64,000 bases of DNA from Sarcophilus harrisii. Lineage: Eukaryota; Chordata; Mammalia; Dasyuromorphia; Dasyuridae. Made by a program: the position numbers and the translations under genes. The notes below the pieces were generated by a model. The model saw nothing but the letters and a program-made list of their open reading frames with translations, was not told the origin of the DNA and made no database searches. The stretch spans positions 333,550,374 to 333,614,373 of the forward strand of contig NC_045426.1 of assembly GCF_902635505.1 (NCBI RefSeq). Reading direction: 5' to 3'. Numbering within the stretch: position 1 is the stretch's first letter; every line of letters begins with the position of its first letter. Shown here in pieces: positions 24,961 to 36,960 of this stretch.

Positions 24961-25164
24961 ACTATTCTTAAAGGTCACATAGTCCAACTCATAAGTGGCA
25001 TTCCTTAAAAAAAAAAAAAACCCAAACAAGTAGTCATGTGGCCTTTGTTTGAATGTTTTGAACAGCTCTAATTAGTAGGAAATTTTTCCTTGATTTGAGG
25101 CCAAATTTTCCCCCTTTGCTACTTCTACCCATTGTTCCTTGCTTTGTTCTCTGGGCTACTTTCC

Positions 25165-25585
25165 TCTATTGGGTTACAGAGATACAAAGATGAAGCAATA
25201 TATGACCTTTGTCTTCAAGAGATTTACAACCTAATAAGAGGAATAAAACAAATACAAAGATGTTTCAAATCCAAATTACTCCATGAGAAATACATTGAAA
25301 AGATCCGAAAAAAGTATGAAATTCAAAGAGGAATAGGTGATTTCTCATAGATGGAGACAGACATCAGTGAGGGCTTCATTGAGAAACATACTCTTGAGTC
25401 AGGAATAAAAGAAAAGGAAGTAATTCATAACCAAGATGTTGAAAGAGGATTTTCTAGGCCTGGGGAGACAGCTCACAGAAAGGTATGGCAGGATACGTTA
25501 CTTTCTCTCCTGTTTCATTCAGTTCAACATGCATTTAATGCATGCCTCCTATAGGCAAAACATTATATTAGGCACTTTTCAAGCA
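25165..25585 (-). mobile_element. L2 LINE remnant(s)
   Basis: AGATACAAAGATGAAGCAAT and GTCTTCAAGAGATTTACAAC are L2 antisense. Near 25,514-25,585 a second 3' end (GTTCAACATGCATTTAATGC) appears. Small open frames here are by-products. Confidence 0.5.
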
Positions 25586-25599
25586 GAAAAGATTTGACA

Positions 25600-26920
25600 A
25601 AGACCTTTATGACTTCAGCATCTTCATATTCCTGTGAACAAACCTTCTTTTCTCCCCAAAGAAAAAAGCTAAGCAGATTAAAAATAATGACATTTGTTTC
25701 ATTGCTTGGATAGGAGTAGATAGTATCTTTCAGTATCACACCATAACACGGTTGGAAGTGTTAGATTTTTTGCAACTCTTTTCCACTATTCAAATACTCG
25801 CCCAAGTTCTTTTCACAGTAATAAATACAAGCAAGACCCAAAGTCATGATCACTGCACAAATATTGTGATGTTTCTCCAGAGGATTGACATATTAATGCT
25901 TCTTACCCTTCGGTCAATTGAGGAATTCTTCCTGGGACTTTTGAATTTAAACTCAGTGGAGCATTGGATTTGGTCCAATAACTAGGATTTGAGTTTTGAA
26001 TTTTTACATTTCCTTGCTGCTTGATCCTGAGCAAGTCATTCTATCTTTTCAGCTCTATAACTAATGGTTTGGACTAGGCGGTCTCTAAAGTCTAGTCCAG
26101 TTCTAACTTTTTGTGATTCTGTCATCCTGTCTGACTTCTCAACAGTTAGCTTTTCTTTTTGGACTGTTTTCAGTTCTACTTGCTGCCTATTTAGTGTAAT
26201 CTCAGGGAATGCTTCTTAATTTTTTTAACCTAAAAATTTGATTAGGGAGGAAATCCATAGTTTAAAAGAGATGTGACAGTTGAAATTATTGATCTATAAG
26301 ATTATGTTTTAGAGGATGACCTTAAATATTATATGTATGATGTTGCTAGCTGACAGTGCATTAATGATAGTGTTTGGTTCAGCTATGTAGGACCCCCCTA
26401 GTAAGGCTTTCTCCAGTTATGAAAAACAGAAGTTTAGCATAACTTACACTTACTTTTTCTAGAGAAAAAAAAAAACTTAAAAGAAGCTGAATTACTTAAC
26501 TTCACATTAATTGCCAAGTACAAGCATTATGATGTATATTATTACATATAGAGCAAAAAGCAAATCCCTAAGCACAAATTAATTTTTTCAGCTAATCAGC
26601 TGTTTTATTGTTTTTAATCACTGTTAAACTTAAATTTCTAGCTTTCCTCCCTTGATGCTTGAAGATGAACAATTTTATCACTGTGGATACTTCAGTGACT
26701 TAGTTCATAACCTCTCCACACCTGAGTTGATTATCTTCATGAGTTATATCTGGTGCCCAATGTACTAGTAAAGAAAACGCTTAAAATCATGCTTTAGAGT
26801 GAGCCTCTGAGTCACAGCTGGACTCATACTCATAAAAGTCTTCCTAGATTTTAAGAACTCTTAGAGCAACCCTTGCTGTTTTAGCTTTTGAAAATTCAGC
26901 ATTATTTACCTAAGTATGAT
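25600..26920. other. Intergenic DNA with one SINE remnant
   Basis: A MAR1-like 3' half lies at about 25,990-26,125 (GAGCAAGTCATTCTATCTTT, CTAGTCCAGTTCTAACTTTT). The rest shows no recognisable feature. Confidence 0.45.
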
Positions 26921-26924
26921 GAAT

Positions 26925-27170
26925 TGGATTTTAGTTGAAGCCAATTTTTTTTTAGGGGATAAACGAATTATGCTTCACTCACCCTTTCTCCCTTCCTGAA
27001 AAAAACAAGTTTTTCAAGGCTATGCTTACTAGGTAACTTTCCCAATATGATAAGGCTTGTGAGTAGGACTTTAGTGGAGGCTAGTTTTCCTTATCAGGGA
27101 AAAGTAAATATTTGTCACTTACTGTTCCTTCCTGAAGATACAAGTCTTCCAAAGCCATATTTAGTAGCTT
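26925..27170 (+). repeat. Degenerate two-copy tandem repeat
   Basis: The unit TGGATTTTAGTTGAAGCCAA ... CTTCCTGAAAAAAACAAG ... TTACTAG recurs as AGGACTTTAGTGGAGGCTAG ... CTTCCTGAAGATACAAG ... TTAGTAG about 135 bases later. By eye the copies are roughly two-thirds identical. Confidence 0.5.
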
Positions 27171-27489
27171 TTTTTTAATCTTAGTGGGTTTCAGGGCAGG
27201 AGCATGGGTATGCTTGAAAATTCAATGCTTTGATAGCTTTTATAGCTTCGGGTTCCTTAAAGCATTATCAGAGAAAGTGTCTACTTGTCAAAACTATCTT
27301 TTCTTTTTTAACATTCCCTGCTTAAAATTGCCTTTCATGAAGCCTTTATCTTTATGGGGGAAAAAAAAAAAAAAACTCCCATTTCTTTAAATGGCTTGGT
27401 TCTCTTACAAGCTCCTGTGTCCTTAGCCAGATGGAAGAAAATGGGGAAAAACACCATGGAGGCATTCATGCAATGTGACATCTTGAGAT

Positions 27490-27660
27490 GGTCTTAAATC
27501 ATAAAATTTCAAAACTCAAGGGATCCATAATGATTACCTCCCTGATTTTATAGATAAGAAAACAAGGCTAAATGATTGGCCCAGGTAACATAGCTACTCA
27601 GGGCAAAATTATGATTAGGACTCAAAACTCTTGCCACTCAGATTAGTATTCAGTTCCACA
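27490..27660 (+). mobile_element. MIR SINE remnant
   Basis: GATTTTATAGATAAGAAAAC, TGATTGGCCCAGGTAACATA and a TCTTGCCACTCAGATTAGTA end. Confidence 0.55.
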
Positions 27661-27878
27661 GTATAGGTTCAACATAACTTCATATTTTGATGTTGTATTT
27701 CCTTTCGAAAATAGAGATATTAGCATATAATGGAATAATTTTGTAACTAGTTTTACAACCTGTCATAAACCTTTGGCATAATTGATTCTTTTTTTTTTTA
27801 AAAAGGAAGCATAGAATCTGAATCTCAGAGCCCATCCTAGATTCACCATTAAAAAATTTTATTAGGTGCTCAACTTTA

Positions 27879-28890
27879 CTTTTTATTTATTTATTTTCTA
27901 AAAATCACAATTTCATTATTTAGCCTTTTTAATATAATTAATTTTTATTGAATACATTTTTTCTCTTTATTTCTTTTTTTTTATTAAAGCTTTTTATTTT
28001 CAAAACATGCATGGATAATTTTTCAATATTAACCTTTGCACACCTTGTGTTCCAGTTTTCCTCTCCCTTCCCCCAACCATCCTATAGATGGCAAGTACTC
28101 CAATATATGTTAAACATGGTAAAAATATATGTCACACTTAATATGTGCATACATATTTATACAATTATCTTACTGCACCAGAAAAATCAAATCAAACAGG
28201 AAAATAAAGTGAGAAAATAAAATGCAAGCAACAAAAAGAGTGAAAATGCTATGTTGTGAACCACACTCAGTTCCCACAGAACTCTCTCTGGGTAGATGGC
28301 TCTCTTCAGCACTGAATAATTAGAACTTGTCTCATTGTTGAAGAGAGCCCCATCCATGAGAATTGATCGTTGTATAGTCTTGTTCTTGCAGTATACAATG
28401 ATCTCCTGGTTCTACTCACTTTACTTAGTATTAGTTCATCAAGTCTCTCCAGGCTTCTCTGAAATCATCCTGCTGGTCATTTCTTATAGTACAGTAATAT
28501 TCCATAACATTCATATACCATGATGTATTCAGCCATTCTCCAATTGATGGGCATCCACTCAGTTTCTAGTTTCTTGCCACTACAAAGAGGGCTGCCACAA
28601 ACATTTTTGCACATGTGGGTCCCTTTCCCTCCTTTAAGGTCTCTGGGATATAAACCCAGTAGAAACACTGCTGGATCAAAGGATATGCCCAGTTTGATAG
28701 CCCTTTGGGCATAATTCCAAATTGCTCTCCAGAATGGTTGGATCTGTTCACAGTTCCACCAGCAATGTATTAGTGTCCCAGTTTTCCCACATCCCCTCCA
28801 ACATTGGTCATATCTTTTCCTGCCTTCTTAGCCAGTTAAATGGTGATACCTCGGAGTTGTCTTAATTTGCATTTCTCTGGTCAATAGAGA
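27879..28890 (-). mobile_element. 5'-truncated L1 with probable 3' transduction and TSD
   Basis: The L1 3'UTR and ORF2 C-terminus occupy about 27,970-28,890 in antisense. About 90 bases of non-L1 AT-rich DNA (27,897-27,970) separate the usual L1 3' end from a T-rich run at 27,879-27,897. Target duplications flank the whole unit: TTTATTAGGTGCTCAACTTT at 27,858 and TTTAGTAGGTGTTCAACTTT at 28,891, two mismatches over 21 bases. This suggests transcription read past the L1 poly(A) signal into its former flank. Confidence 0.75.
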
Positions 28891-28989
28891 TTTAGTAGGT
28901 GTTCAACTTTAAGCAATAACACAAAACTGTATTTTCTTAATAATTATATGTAAATTAATTTCAAAACATAAAGCATCCAGTATTATTTA

Positions 28990-29420
28990 ATTTCTTCCTC
29001 TAACTACCCCTCAAGATTTTTTGTCTATTCATTCTTTTTATTCTATGTATTTACTCTGTTTTTCAGATTCAACTGTTTTTCATTTTTTCCTTATTTCACA
29101 GAGGTTTTATATTTTTCATCTATATTACTTTCACAGTATGCAATTATATTAATGTACCACTGTTTGACCATGCCCAATTGTTGGACATATTTGAGTATTT
29201 TCCAGTTTTTTGTCGTTTTTGCAGTTGCATATATTACCATGAAAATATTTGAACTGACATCTTTTTCTTCCTCCCCAATTGAATTATTGGATCAAAGAAC
29301 AGGATTATTTTCTTTACATGAATTGCCAGGTTTTTTTCAGAAAAATTGTGCATTTTTGCAGTTCTACTGGCAGTGGATAAGTATGCCTGTTTCTATGTGC
29401 TGCCAAAATTTTATTACTTT
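28990..29420 (-). mobile_element. Probable old L1 remnant
   Basis: AATGTACCACTGTTTGACCA, CCAATTGTTGGACATATTTG, TTCCAGTTTTTTGTC and ATTGGATCAAAGAACAGG track the antisense ORF2 end at low identity. Confidence 0.45.
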
Positions 29421-29754
29421 TAATTGTTTTTGCTAATAAATACCAAAACTATCAGCTACTTGAAGTATATAGAGTTTGCATAAGGAGAACTACAAAACTG
29501 GTAGAATAATAGAATAGAATAAAAATAGAAATAATAGAGTAAAATTGAAAATACTCATCAACGAATGTATATGTTTAACATAATACCAATCCAAATGCAA
29601 AGAGGCTTTATTTAACTGGAGAAAATAACAGTGAAATCTGAATGGAAAAATAGGTAGTTTAGAATAGGAAGGAAGACACTTAAAAGAAAAGCTAATGAAA
29701 GATGCCTTGTATTTCTAGACTTTAAAAAATTACAAAGTGAAATTTCATTAATAA

Positions 29755-29995
29755 TTGCACTTATGTAATGATCTAAGGTTTATAAAATAATTTAGAAATA
29801 TCTCATTTTATTGTTTTAATGAACTTGAAAGGCAGGTGCTATTATTATTCTCATTTTGTAGAAGAAGAAACGGAACTAGGCAGTTTGTGACTTTAACCAG
29901 TACCACACAGCTGGGAAATCTGGGAAACCAGATTTAGACATGTGTTTTCCTGACTCCAGAACCAATGCTCTATCCACTGAGCCATCTATTTAAGG
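29755..29995 (+). mobile_element. MIR SINE
   Basis: AGGTGCTATTATTATTCTCA and TTGTAGAAGAAGAAACGGAA, then CCACACAGCTGGGAAATC and CTCTATCCACTGAGCCATCT, cover most of a MIR/CORE-SINE. Confidence 0.65.
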
Positions 29996-29999
29996 AAAT

Positions 30000-31340
30000 T
30001 TCATAGTATTGGACCAAAAGAAAAATCAGACTCAAAAAATAGATCAGAGGAATGGAATAAATATAAAAGATGTTAAACCCAAGTGTATAGTCAGCTCTTC
30101 TGTTTTATGTGTGTTCCTAAAAAATTACTGTTCTGTGCAAAATTGTACAATGAAAACCACAGGGCATGTAGAAGGAAAAAAACTATCAGTAACATTAAAA
30201 AAAAAAAAAGTTCTCTTTAGAACTAAGCCCACTAAGCCCTCTTACTTTTTCTCTCCCTCATAGTTCTTTCCCTTTAATGGCTCCTTTCTCCTTTCTCTAG
30301 CTAATTTAGATTAGTCTAACTTGCCAGTCAATGACTTTCTCCCACCTCATGCAGCACTTCCTTTCTCCTGGGTAATTTCTCCTAGGTAAATTGTCTTTTT
30401 TCTTGCTAACTATAATCTCCTAACTCTATTTCATATTTACCATTCTCAGTGTCTATTTTCTCTTATATTTGTCTGTAAACTCTTCTAAATAAACTATCCT
30501 TTTGGCAAAGAGAAAAAAATGATAACCTAATAAAAATAATGGCATTTTTTTATATATGTCAAATAGTTAAGAAATAAATCCTACAGTAAATAGTGACTGT
30601 GTCTATGACTTCTGGCTGCTGTTCAATAGGGCTTGACATGGTAGAGTCAAAGGCTACATCCAGGTAAGAAAGCAGCCGAGGGAGAGGGAGCACAACTCAG
30701 GACATGACCTGGCTATAGTGAAAGTGAAAAGGGCAGAGTGTGAATGGATCTGGACAGCAGCTCCCACTGCACCAGAACATATACAGTAAATCAAGAAAGA
30801 GTGCATTGGCTTGTGGAAGTGGACACCAGAACTGCTGCAGTTTGTGAGTTACTATGAAATGGAGATGGAAGACTTCTCTGAATCTGAAATAGGACAGAAG
30901 GTTATAACAACTGTGTGTGAATGCTTGTGCCTTATTTTCCTTTGGTCTCACTGACAAAATTCTAATTACATTCACATTGTTCCCTGATATATCAATTATG
31001 TTGAAACAGACTCATATTTTCAAAACACGCATGATAGCAGACCTGACTATATAAAAGATCAGTCTCTGACAAGAATTGATGCTAGTGAGGTTGAGGATTC
31101 ATTATTTCCCAAGTGTACTTGGAAAATTGGTCGTCAGTTTTGTGGGAAAGGCATAAACATTCACATTTGAAATATGGGAACAATACCTTAACCATATACC
31201 TCATTAAAAGAAAGGATTTTGCTTTCTTTAAATATATTCTTTTGGAATATAGCACTCAGTCCTGCCCTCATTAGGGACACAGACCAGGTCATTTATCTAG
31301 TCTAGTTCATATCATAAACCCTTCTGACATTGTCTTGAAG
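30000..31340. other. Intergenic DNA, nothing certain
   Basis: No family was recognised. The stretch 30,600-30,960 has GC content and codon-like texture unlike its surroundings, but no frame matched a protein I know. Confidence 0.35.
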
Positions 31341-31530
31341 TAGCAACTGCTTATTGGGCATCTTGAATTAGAAGTCCCAAATTGAACCCTTTATCTTTGC
31401 CCTCGAGTCCTCTCCTCTTTCTAACTTCTCTGATACTGTTGAGGGCACCATCACCTTGCGGTCACCCAGGCTCATTCTCCACTCCTTGCTTTTATCGCCT
31501 CCACCCTCTGTAGTCAGTCTTATTTATTCT
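31340..31530 (+). mobile_element. L2 LINE, ORF2 C-terminal fragment
   Basis: ACTGTTGAGGGCACCATCAC followed by GGTCACCCAGGCTCATTC and TCCACTCCTTGCTTTTATCG matches the L2 segment encoding the region after the RT. Confidence 0.65.
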
Positions 31531-31984
31531 AGTGTCATAGAGTCCCTTGTATTTATTGCCTTCTCTCCTTTGATACTGCTGTGTTTGTTTATATGTATGT
31601 GTGTTTCAGACATTATTTTATCTGGTGTATTCTTAATTCAAAACATCATCATTAATCAGATACTCTATTCCCCATGCCATTTGGGCAGCCAGATGCTCTG
31701 CTTTTTGTGGATCGGTAAACTGAAGTATCCAAAAATTCCTAGTAAGTTATTGGGGGAGCTGAGAGCAGAGTGTGGAGGTTCCCATTTTCTTGTGCTATTG
31801 TCTTAGTCTCAGCTCTGTTTTCTGCTGAAGAGGTTCTGAGCCTTTGTGAGATTACGTGTCTAAGGCATGATTGATTACGATAAAAATATAATAGAAAATG
31901 AATAGTCCTAGATTAAAGACTAAAACAAAGCATATTTTGGAGTCAGAACCTTAAAACAGGATGCAGAACGGCTTAACTGACAAT

Positions 31985-32090
31985 AAGTTTTGTGATTATT
32001 TAATCCAATCCAATTAATCTATTTTACAAAGGAGAAACCATGGTCCCCAGAAATGAAACATATAGAAGCATAGTAGTGTGATTGCTAAAA
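31985..32090 (+). mobile_element. MIR-like remnant
   Basis: TTATTTAATCCAATCCAATT and CTATTTTACAAAGGAGAAAC suggest a MIR core. The match is weak. Confidence 0.35.
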
Positions 32091-32210
32091 CGTTTTGTCA
32101 CAAGGAAGGTAGTATTATATGGGTGAAAGAGTGTTGGATGGGTAGGAATGAACAAAGTAATGAGAAAGGATTAAGTGCTTCTTGCGGTCATGTGTATCAT
32201 GTATTATGTG

Positions 32211-32232
32211 GACCACATGTGAACATGTGGTC
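32211..32232. repeat. 22-bp perfect palindrome within a short direct repeat
   Basis: GACCACATGT, then GA, then ACATGTGGTC. The flanks TCATGTATTATGTG occur on both sides as a direct repeat. Confidence 0.9.
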
Positions 32233-32689
32233 ATGTATTATGTGACTTGGGAATACAAATGTAAACAAAGCAATCCTTGCCTTCCAAAAACGTATTCTCG
32301 TGGAGGAAGAAAATACATTAAAGGAAACTAGCAACGGGTTGGGGAAGGGAATTGTTGGGAGATGGTGAGGAGACGACATGGAAGCCTGGTCCCAGGTAGA
32401 ATAGGGTGAAAGCACAATTATCAGAGCCCAGAGTTCCAGGGGCAAACTGATTTCCGGGCAGATGGGCAATGAGGAGGATGGCCAGAGGCCAAGTGGCATG
32501 TTTTGGAAATTACTAGGAAGTGATTTGAAGGCATGATTCTAGGCAAGATATTTTTTGGGGACTCAGGAAGCAGGTATTTGGTGGCAAAGCTATGTAGCAA
32601 AGCACATCACCTTTCTGGGACTTAGTTGACATTAAATTAAACAAGTTGTAGTACTGAATGGCTTTTTAAAGTTTCTTCCATCTAAAAAA

Positions 32690-32713
32690 CAAACAAACAA
32701 ACAAACAAAAAAC
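32690..32713 (+). repeat. (AAAC)n microsatellite
   Basis: Five to six AAAC units. Confidence 0.9.
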
Positions 32714-32869
32714 AGTGAATCTGATATTTCTATTAAAACTATTATCTCCTAGAGGTGGATATTCCAATCTGCAGTGATATCCCAATCTATCCACACCTTC
32801 TTATTCTATGAGTTCCCATAAATTTTCCATGGAGGTCCTGTCCATATACTTGAAGGACTCTTTTAGGTC

Positions 32870-33290
32870 AAGTCAAGTCAACAAGCGCTTATTAAATAAC
32901 TTATATGTACCCTGTGTTAAACATGAAATATGCCAGAAACAAAAAGAAATTCCCTGTCCTTAATAAACGTGTTCTGACAGGAAAAGATAACACAAATTAG
33001 GAAGTTGGAAAGTGGGGAGGGGGAAGGAGAAAGCATCTATGAGGAAAAATAATCCAGAGAATTAAGAGCAAAACCTAGAGAGGAATAAAGAAGTGAACAT
33101 GACTGGTGTGGGAACTTATCTTAGAATAGAGATACTGGCAGATACTAATCTGAGGAAGGAAGGATACTGATAGCAGAAGCAGAGTAATCTTCCAGGCTGA
33201 GATCTGAGTCATTTTAACGAAAGTAATCTGGTGGTTCAGGAAGAGATCCCTGGGAGCATCTCTGGAATGTTTAAGGACCCGATGTTATCA
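32870..33290 (-). mobile_element. L2 LINE 3' region
   Basis: CAACAAGCGCTTATTAAATA, then CCCTGTCCTTAATAAACGTG, are the L2 3' antisense landmarks. The purine-rich continuation fits the L2 3'UTR. Confidence 0.6.
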
Positions 33291-33564
33291 ACACATTCCT
33301 ATTAACATGAGCATTCGGAGTCCTGTATCACTTATAGTAATACTTTTCACATTTGTATCCTGCATTGGACATTTTGGTGAGCATAAGTTTTCCTGTTTAT
33401 TGCTTTATATTGATCAAACAATCAACAGAGTTGTTTCTGTTGTCCCTGTTTTAAAAAATCTAGCATAATAGAAGATGTTCATAGTAGACACCTTGAAGAA
33501 ATATGACTTTTTAGAGGGCATTTTGCACTAACAAAGATATATGTAATCAAGTCACTGTATAAAT

Positions 33565-33602
33565 GTATATGTATATATATATATATATATATATACATAT
33601 AT
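33565..33602 (+). repeat. (AT)n microsatellite
   Basis: About 15 alternating AT units. Confidence 0.95.
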
Positions 33603-33679
33603 TCACATATACTTAACAAAATAGTTAAATAATAGTTTAAAAATAGATTCTTATATTTTCTATACCTTTCATTCAGTTG

Positions 33680-33900
33680 TATGGATGAAAATTTCTGAAT
33701 GGAGACGTGAATACATCAGACTTATGCCTTTGGAAATTTATTTTGGTAGCTATGTGAAAAATGATGAATTAATTGAAGGGAATGGTATTGAGGGGCAAGT
33801 ATCCAATGAAAGTTTTCTTACAATAGGCCAAGTGAGAGATAATGAGGATCTGAACTACAATGGTGGTTATAACAGTCTGGAAAAAGAAATCGCTTTTGGG
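33680..33900 (-). mobile_element. L2 LINE RT-downstream fragment
   Basis: TTACAATAGGCCAAGTGAGA followed by GATAATGAGGATCTGAACTA matches the L2 antisense 'caatagtccaggtgagaga tgatgagggcctgaact' block. The 78-codon open frame here is accidental. Confidence 0.65.
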
Positions 33901-33944
33901 AGGGAGGGGGTATTCTTGTAATACACTACTTCTGTGCTTGAAAT

Positions 33945-34275
33945 ACCCTCTCTTCATTATAACAACAACAACATGATTATGTGATGATCAGTTCTGATGG
34001 ATGTGACTGTTTGCAACAATGTGATGACTGGAGCAAGTTCCAAAAATCTTGTGATGGAGAGAGTCATCTACACTCAGAGAGAGGACTGTGGGAACTAAGT
34101 GTGAATCACAACATAGCATTTTTACCCTTTTTTGTTGTTTGTTTGCATTTTGTTCTCTAATTTTTCTCTTTTTGTTCTAATTTTTCTTATGCAGCGCAAT
34201 GATTGTATAAATATGTATACATATGTTGGATTTAACATATATTTTTTAAAAAATAGAAATAGAAAATTCTGTAGT
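33945..34275 (+). mobile_element. L1 3' end with TSD
   Basis: GTGATGATCAGTTCTGATGG, ACTCAGAGAGAGGACTGTGG and TTGTATAAATATGTATACAT are L1 3' end sense. Target duplications are CTTCTGTGCTTGAAAT at 33,929-33,944 and CTTCTATGCCTGAAAT at 34,276-34,291. Confidence 0.8.
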
Positions 34276-34291
34276 CTTCTATGCCTGAAAT

Positions 34292-35440
34292 TTTAATTGA
34301 CTGTATTGTCTATTTCCCAGACAATCTTGCTAATTGACATTTTTCTCTCTGTGATGTTGGGAAGCCAATGCCTTTATGAGACCATGTTCCTTCCTATACA
34401 ACCATTAGCACTCACTCCCATTACTGAACTGCCCTGTTTCATAGAATGATAGTGGGAGGATCAAGGGGAGCTTGATATATTTCAAATCTAGGGGACAACT
34501 TTTTGATTGATCTTTGCAGACTCTCCCCTTAGATGAATTAAGAATAATCACTCCTGAGGTTTTCTGGCAAAAGTAAAATTTATGTAATAAAAAATAAGGT
34601 TTAGATTTGATCACATCTCATGAAGCATGCTTGGAAATAGATTTTTCGGTGTCATTTCATCAAGTATGACTAGTTCTGATTCTGCATATGAGCCACTTCC
34701 AGAGAGATGTATGATTTGACCTTTTGATAAAAGACATGTACTACCAAAGGCTTCTGGTTGGTCCCCATGTGCCTCATTCATATGTATCATAGGAGTTGGA
34801 GGAACTATGTTAAAGAAGAAGAATTTCCCATTTAGCTTTCCCTGTGGGCTGGAACTGTAAAGTTGTAAATAAATTATGTAGCAAGAACTAACTGCAAAGA
34901 ACTACAAGAACTGGTTCTTGCCTTTATCAGGACGTTTAATAAATTGTTAATAAACTTCAAGCTTATCTAGGAGAGCAAAGAACTGCTGGTCAAAGAGTCA
35001 GAGTAATCTTATTTTCATATTGATTGGCCATCATCGAAGTAATTTCATTTCTTCTTTATTACCAAGAAGTTCACAAGTGTTGATCTGAGCTAGAAAAGAG
35101 ACTCAGAAGGCTGTATACAACATATTAGAAACTGTCTTGGCTGCAGCTCTACATGAGAAGAAGTAGCATTCTGTTACCTAAAGTTTACTATCAATAACTC
35201 TTGGGAAAACCCTTGATGTCTTGTGATGACTTTATTAGAGTTCATATTTCAGTTTAAGATTAAGGCTGTGACTCCATGGAAGAAAGCATTGTAGAGAAAT
35301 AGAACAATGAATCTCTAGTTGCATTTATGATGAAAATGTGTAAACAAGAACTTTGACTGGCTTAGAGATTAAATAGAACCACAAAAATCAGATCATGAGA
35401 TCAGAGATTTAAATATGGAAGGAACCTTGGAACATAGATT
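34292..35440. other. Intergenic DNA, nothing recognised
   Basis: About 1.1 kb without a match to the repeat families common in this window and without a credible coding frame. Confidence 0.35.
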
Positions 35441-35590
35441 ATAGAATGTTGTGTTAGAAGGCACATTGGACCCTATCTAGTATATCACTTTTTTTACAGA
35501 TGAGAAAACTGAGCCCAATAGTGTTGAAGTGTCTTGCCTATGGTCATAGGGCTAGCTAGTAGTTGTTGAATTAGATTCCAGCAATACATA
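35440..35590 (+). mobile_element. MIR-like SINE remnant
   Basis: TTTTTTACAGATGAGAAAAC, TGTCTTGCCTATGGTCATAG and GGCTAGCTAGTAGTTGTTGA keep the MIR core. Confidence 0.5.
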
Positions 35591-35639
35591 GGAATTTTCA
35601 GTGGATCCTAAATCCAAGAGCCAATGGAGTGAAATAACA

Positions 35640-36423
35640 CTATGTTAGACTATGTTAAGTGGATGAGGTAAAAGGAAAAAGAAGACTGCATCTGGAGTAT
35701 TGCATTTAGTTCTGGACCCCACATTTGAAGAAGATTGTGAATAAGTTAGAAATCATCCACTGAAGGGTAGCAAGAAACATAAAAGGCTTTGTCAAGTTCA
35801 TGTCATACAAGGACTAGTTAAAGAACTTGAATGAGTTTAACTGAGATATGAGAAGACCCAGAGGATATGGAATTCTCTCATGGAAACTCAGGGAATTAAG
35901 TATTTGAAGGCACTGGCCTGTATAAGAGTGTTAAATCTTATTCTCTTGGCTCTAGAGAACTTAATTTAAGAACCACAGGTGGTTCTTAGACTTAGGTTTG
36001 ATGTAAGCAGTAGTGTACTGTTACATGTTTAACAACTGGCTCTTAGGGGGGAAATGGACACACAATGCCACTTTTAAATTTAATCTGTATTGGTGGCGTT
36101 TTTGCCATCATTTTCTTACATTTAGGCGTTTGACAAAACAGTATTATCACATTTGTGCATTTCCCAGGTATAAAAGTTCACATTGAAACTTTTACAGATC
36201 TTGGAGCTGGTTTGACCAGAATCAAGCCATGGGTATAAGGAAACAAAAAAAAATTATCTAAAAGTGTAATAGATTACTTTAGGAACAGGTTGGTTTCTTT
36301 TCAGCCTTTGAGCAAAGACTGGATGACTGTGTCAAATATATGGTAGAGGGAATCTTTTTTTCAGGTGTGCGCTTGACAAGGTGGCAGCCAAAATCCCTTC
36401 TGATTCTGAAATTCTGTGATTCT
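35640..36423 (+). mobile_element. CR1-clade LINE 3' end (interrupted)
   Basis: GCATCTGGAGTATTGCATTT with AGTTCTGGACCCCACATTTG, then AGTATTTGAAGG, correspond to the C-terminal CR1 RT segment (HLEYCVQFW...VFKYLKG). The 3' end CTGAAATTCTGTGATTCTGT is the terminal ATTCTRTG repeat of CR1. Unrelated DNA (about 36,010-36,280) interrupts it. Confidence 0.75.
36010..36280. mobile_element. Unclassified insertion in CR1
   Basis: It separates two parts of the CR1 copy. The ends (AACAACTGGCTCTTAG; reverse complement of the right end about CAAACCAGCTCCAAG) are loosely inverted, which hints at a DNA transposon. Boundaries are approximate. Confidence 0.35.
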
Positions 36424-36589
36424 GTCCTGCCTTCAAGTTCTTTGCCCTTTTCATCACATAATTACAAATGACACAAATTTTAGGGACAACATCCCAGGTC
36501 AACTTTTTGATTTTTCCTGTTTCCTTATGTCTATCTCTTCTGAAAATTCACTTAAAGCAATAGCAACAACTTATGCTTACCATGGCTGT

Positions 36590-36960
36590 ATCTTATGATT
36601 TATGGTACTTTATATCACTTTATTTAATTCGATTATTCTAACAAATTTTTGAGGATAGATAGCACAAATTTTATTATCCCTATCTTTTCAGAAAGATAAA
36701 GTAAACTAAAATGATATAGTGATAAGTATCTGAGTGAGTACTTCAAACTAGGGCTTCTGATTTATATCCTTAAAATACAGTGGAAAGAGAGTGGAAATTG
36801 GAGGACTTGGGTTCAAATTAGGGCTCTTCTACTTGTTACCTATATGACCTTAGACAAGTAATTTAATATTTCTGGGCCTCAGTTTCCTCAACGATAAAAT
36901 GAAAAGGGAAAATCAGATGGTTTTTCCAGCTCTACATCTATGATTCCAAGTTCCTAAGCA
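36590..36960 (+). mobile_element. MIR fragment then MAR1-like SINE
   Basis: 36,590-36,770 retains MIR traces. From 36,778, GTGGAAATTGGAGGACTTGG, GTTCAAATTAGGGCTCTTC, GCCTCAGTTTCCTCAACGAT and CCAGCTCTACATCTATGATT are MAR1-like. Confidence 0.6.

Noticed and set aside
30600-30960. Candidate retrocopy with GC-richer sequence
   Set aside because: No frame gave a recognisable protein, and no poly(A) run or target duplication was found.
31456-31806. 116-codon + frame
   Set aside because: It begins inside an L2 fragment and continues in unrelated DNA without coding character.
33565-33602. Alternating AT tract as a possible cruciform or origin
   Set aside because: It is an ordinary dinucleotide microsatellite without further structure.
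33685-33921. 78-codon + frame, hydrophilic and protein-like
   Set aside because: The DNA is an antisense L2 fragment, so the frame is accidental.
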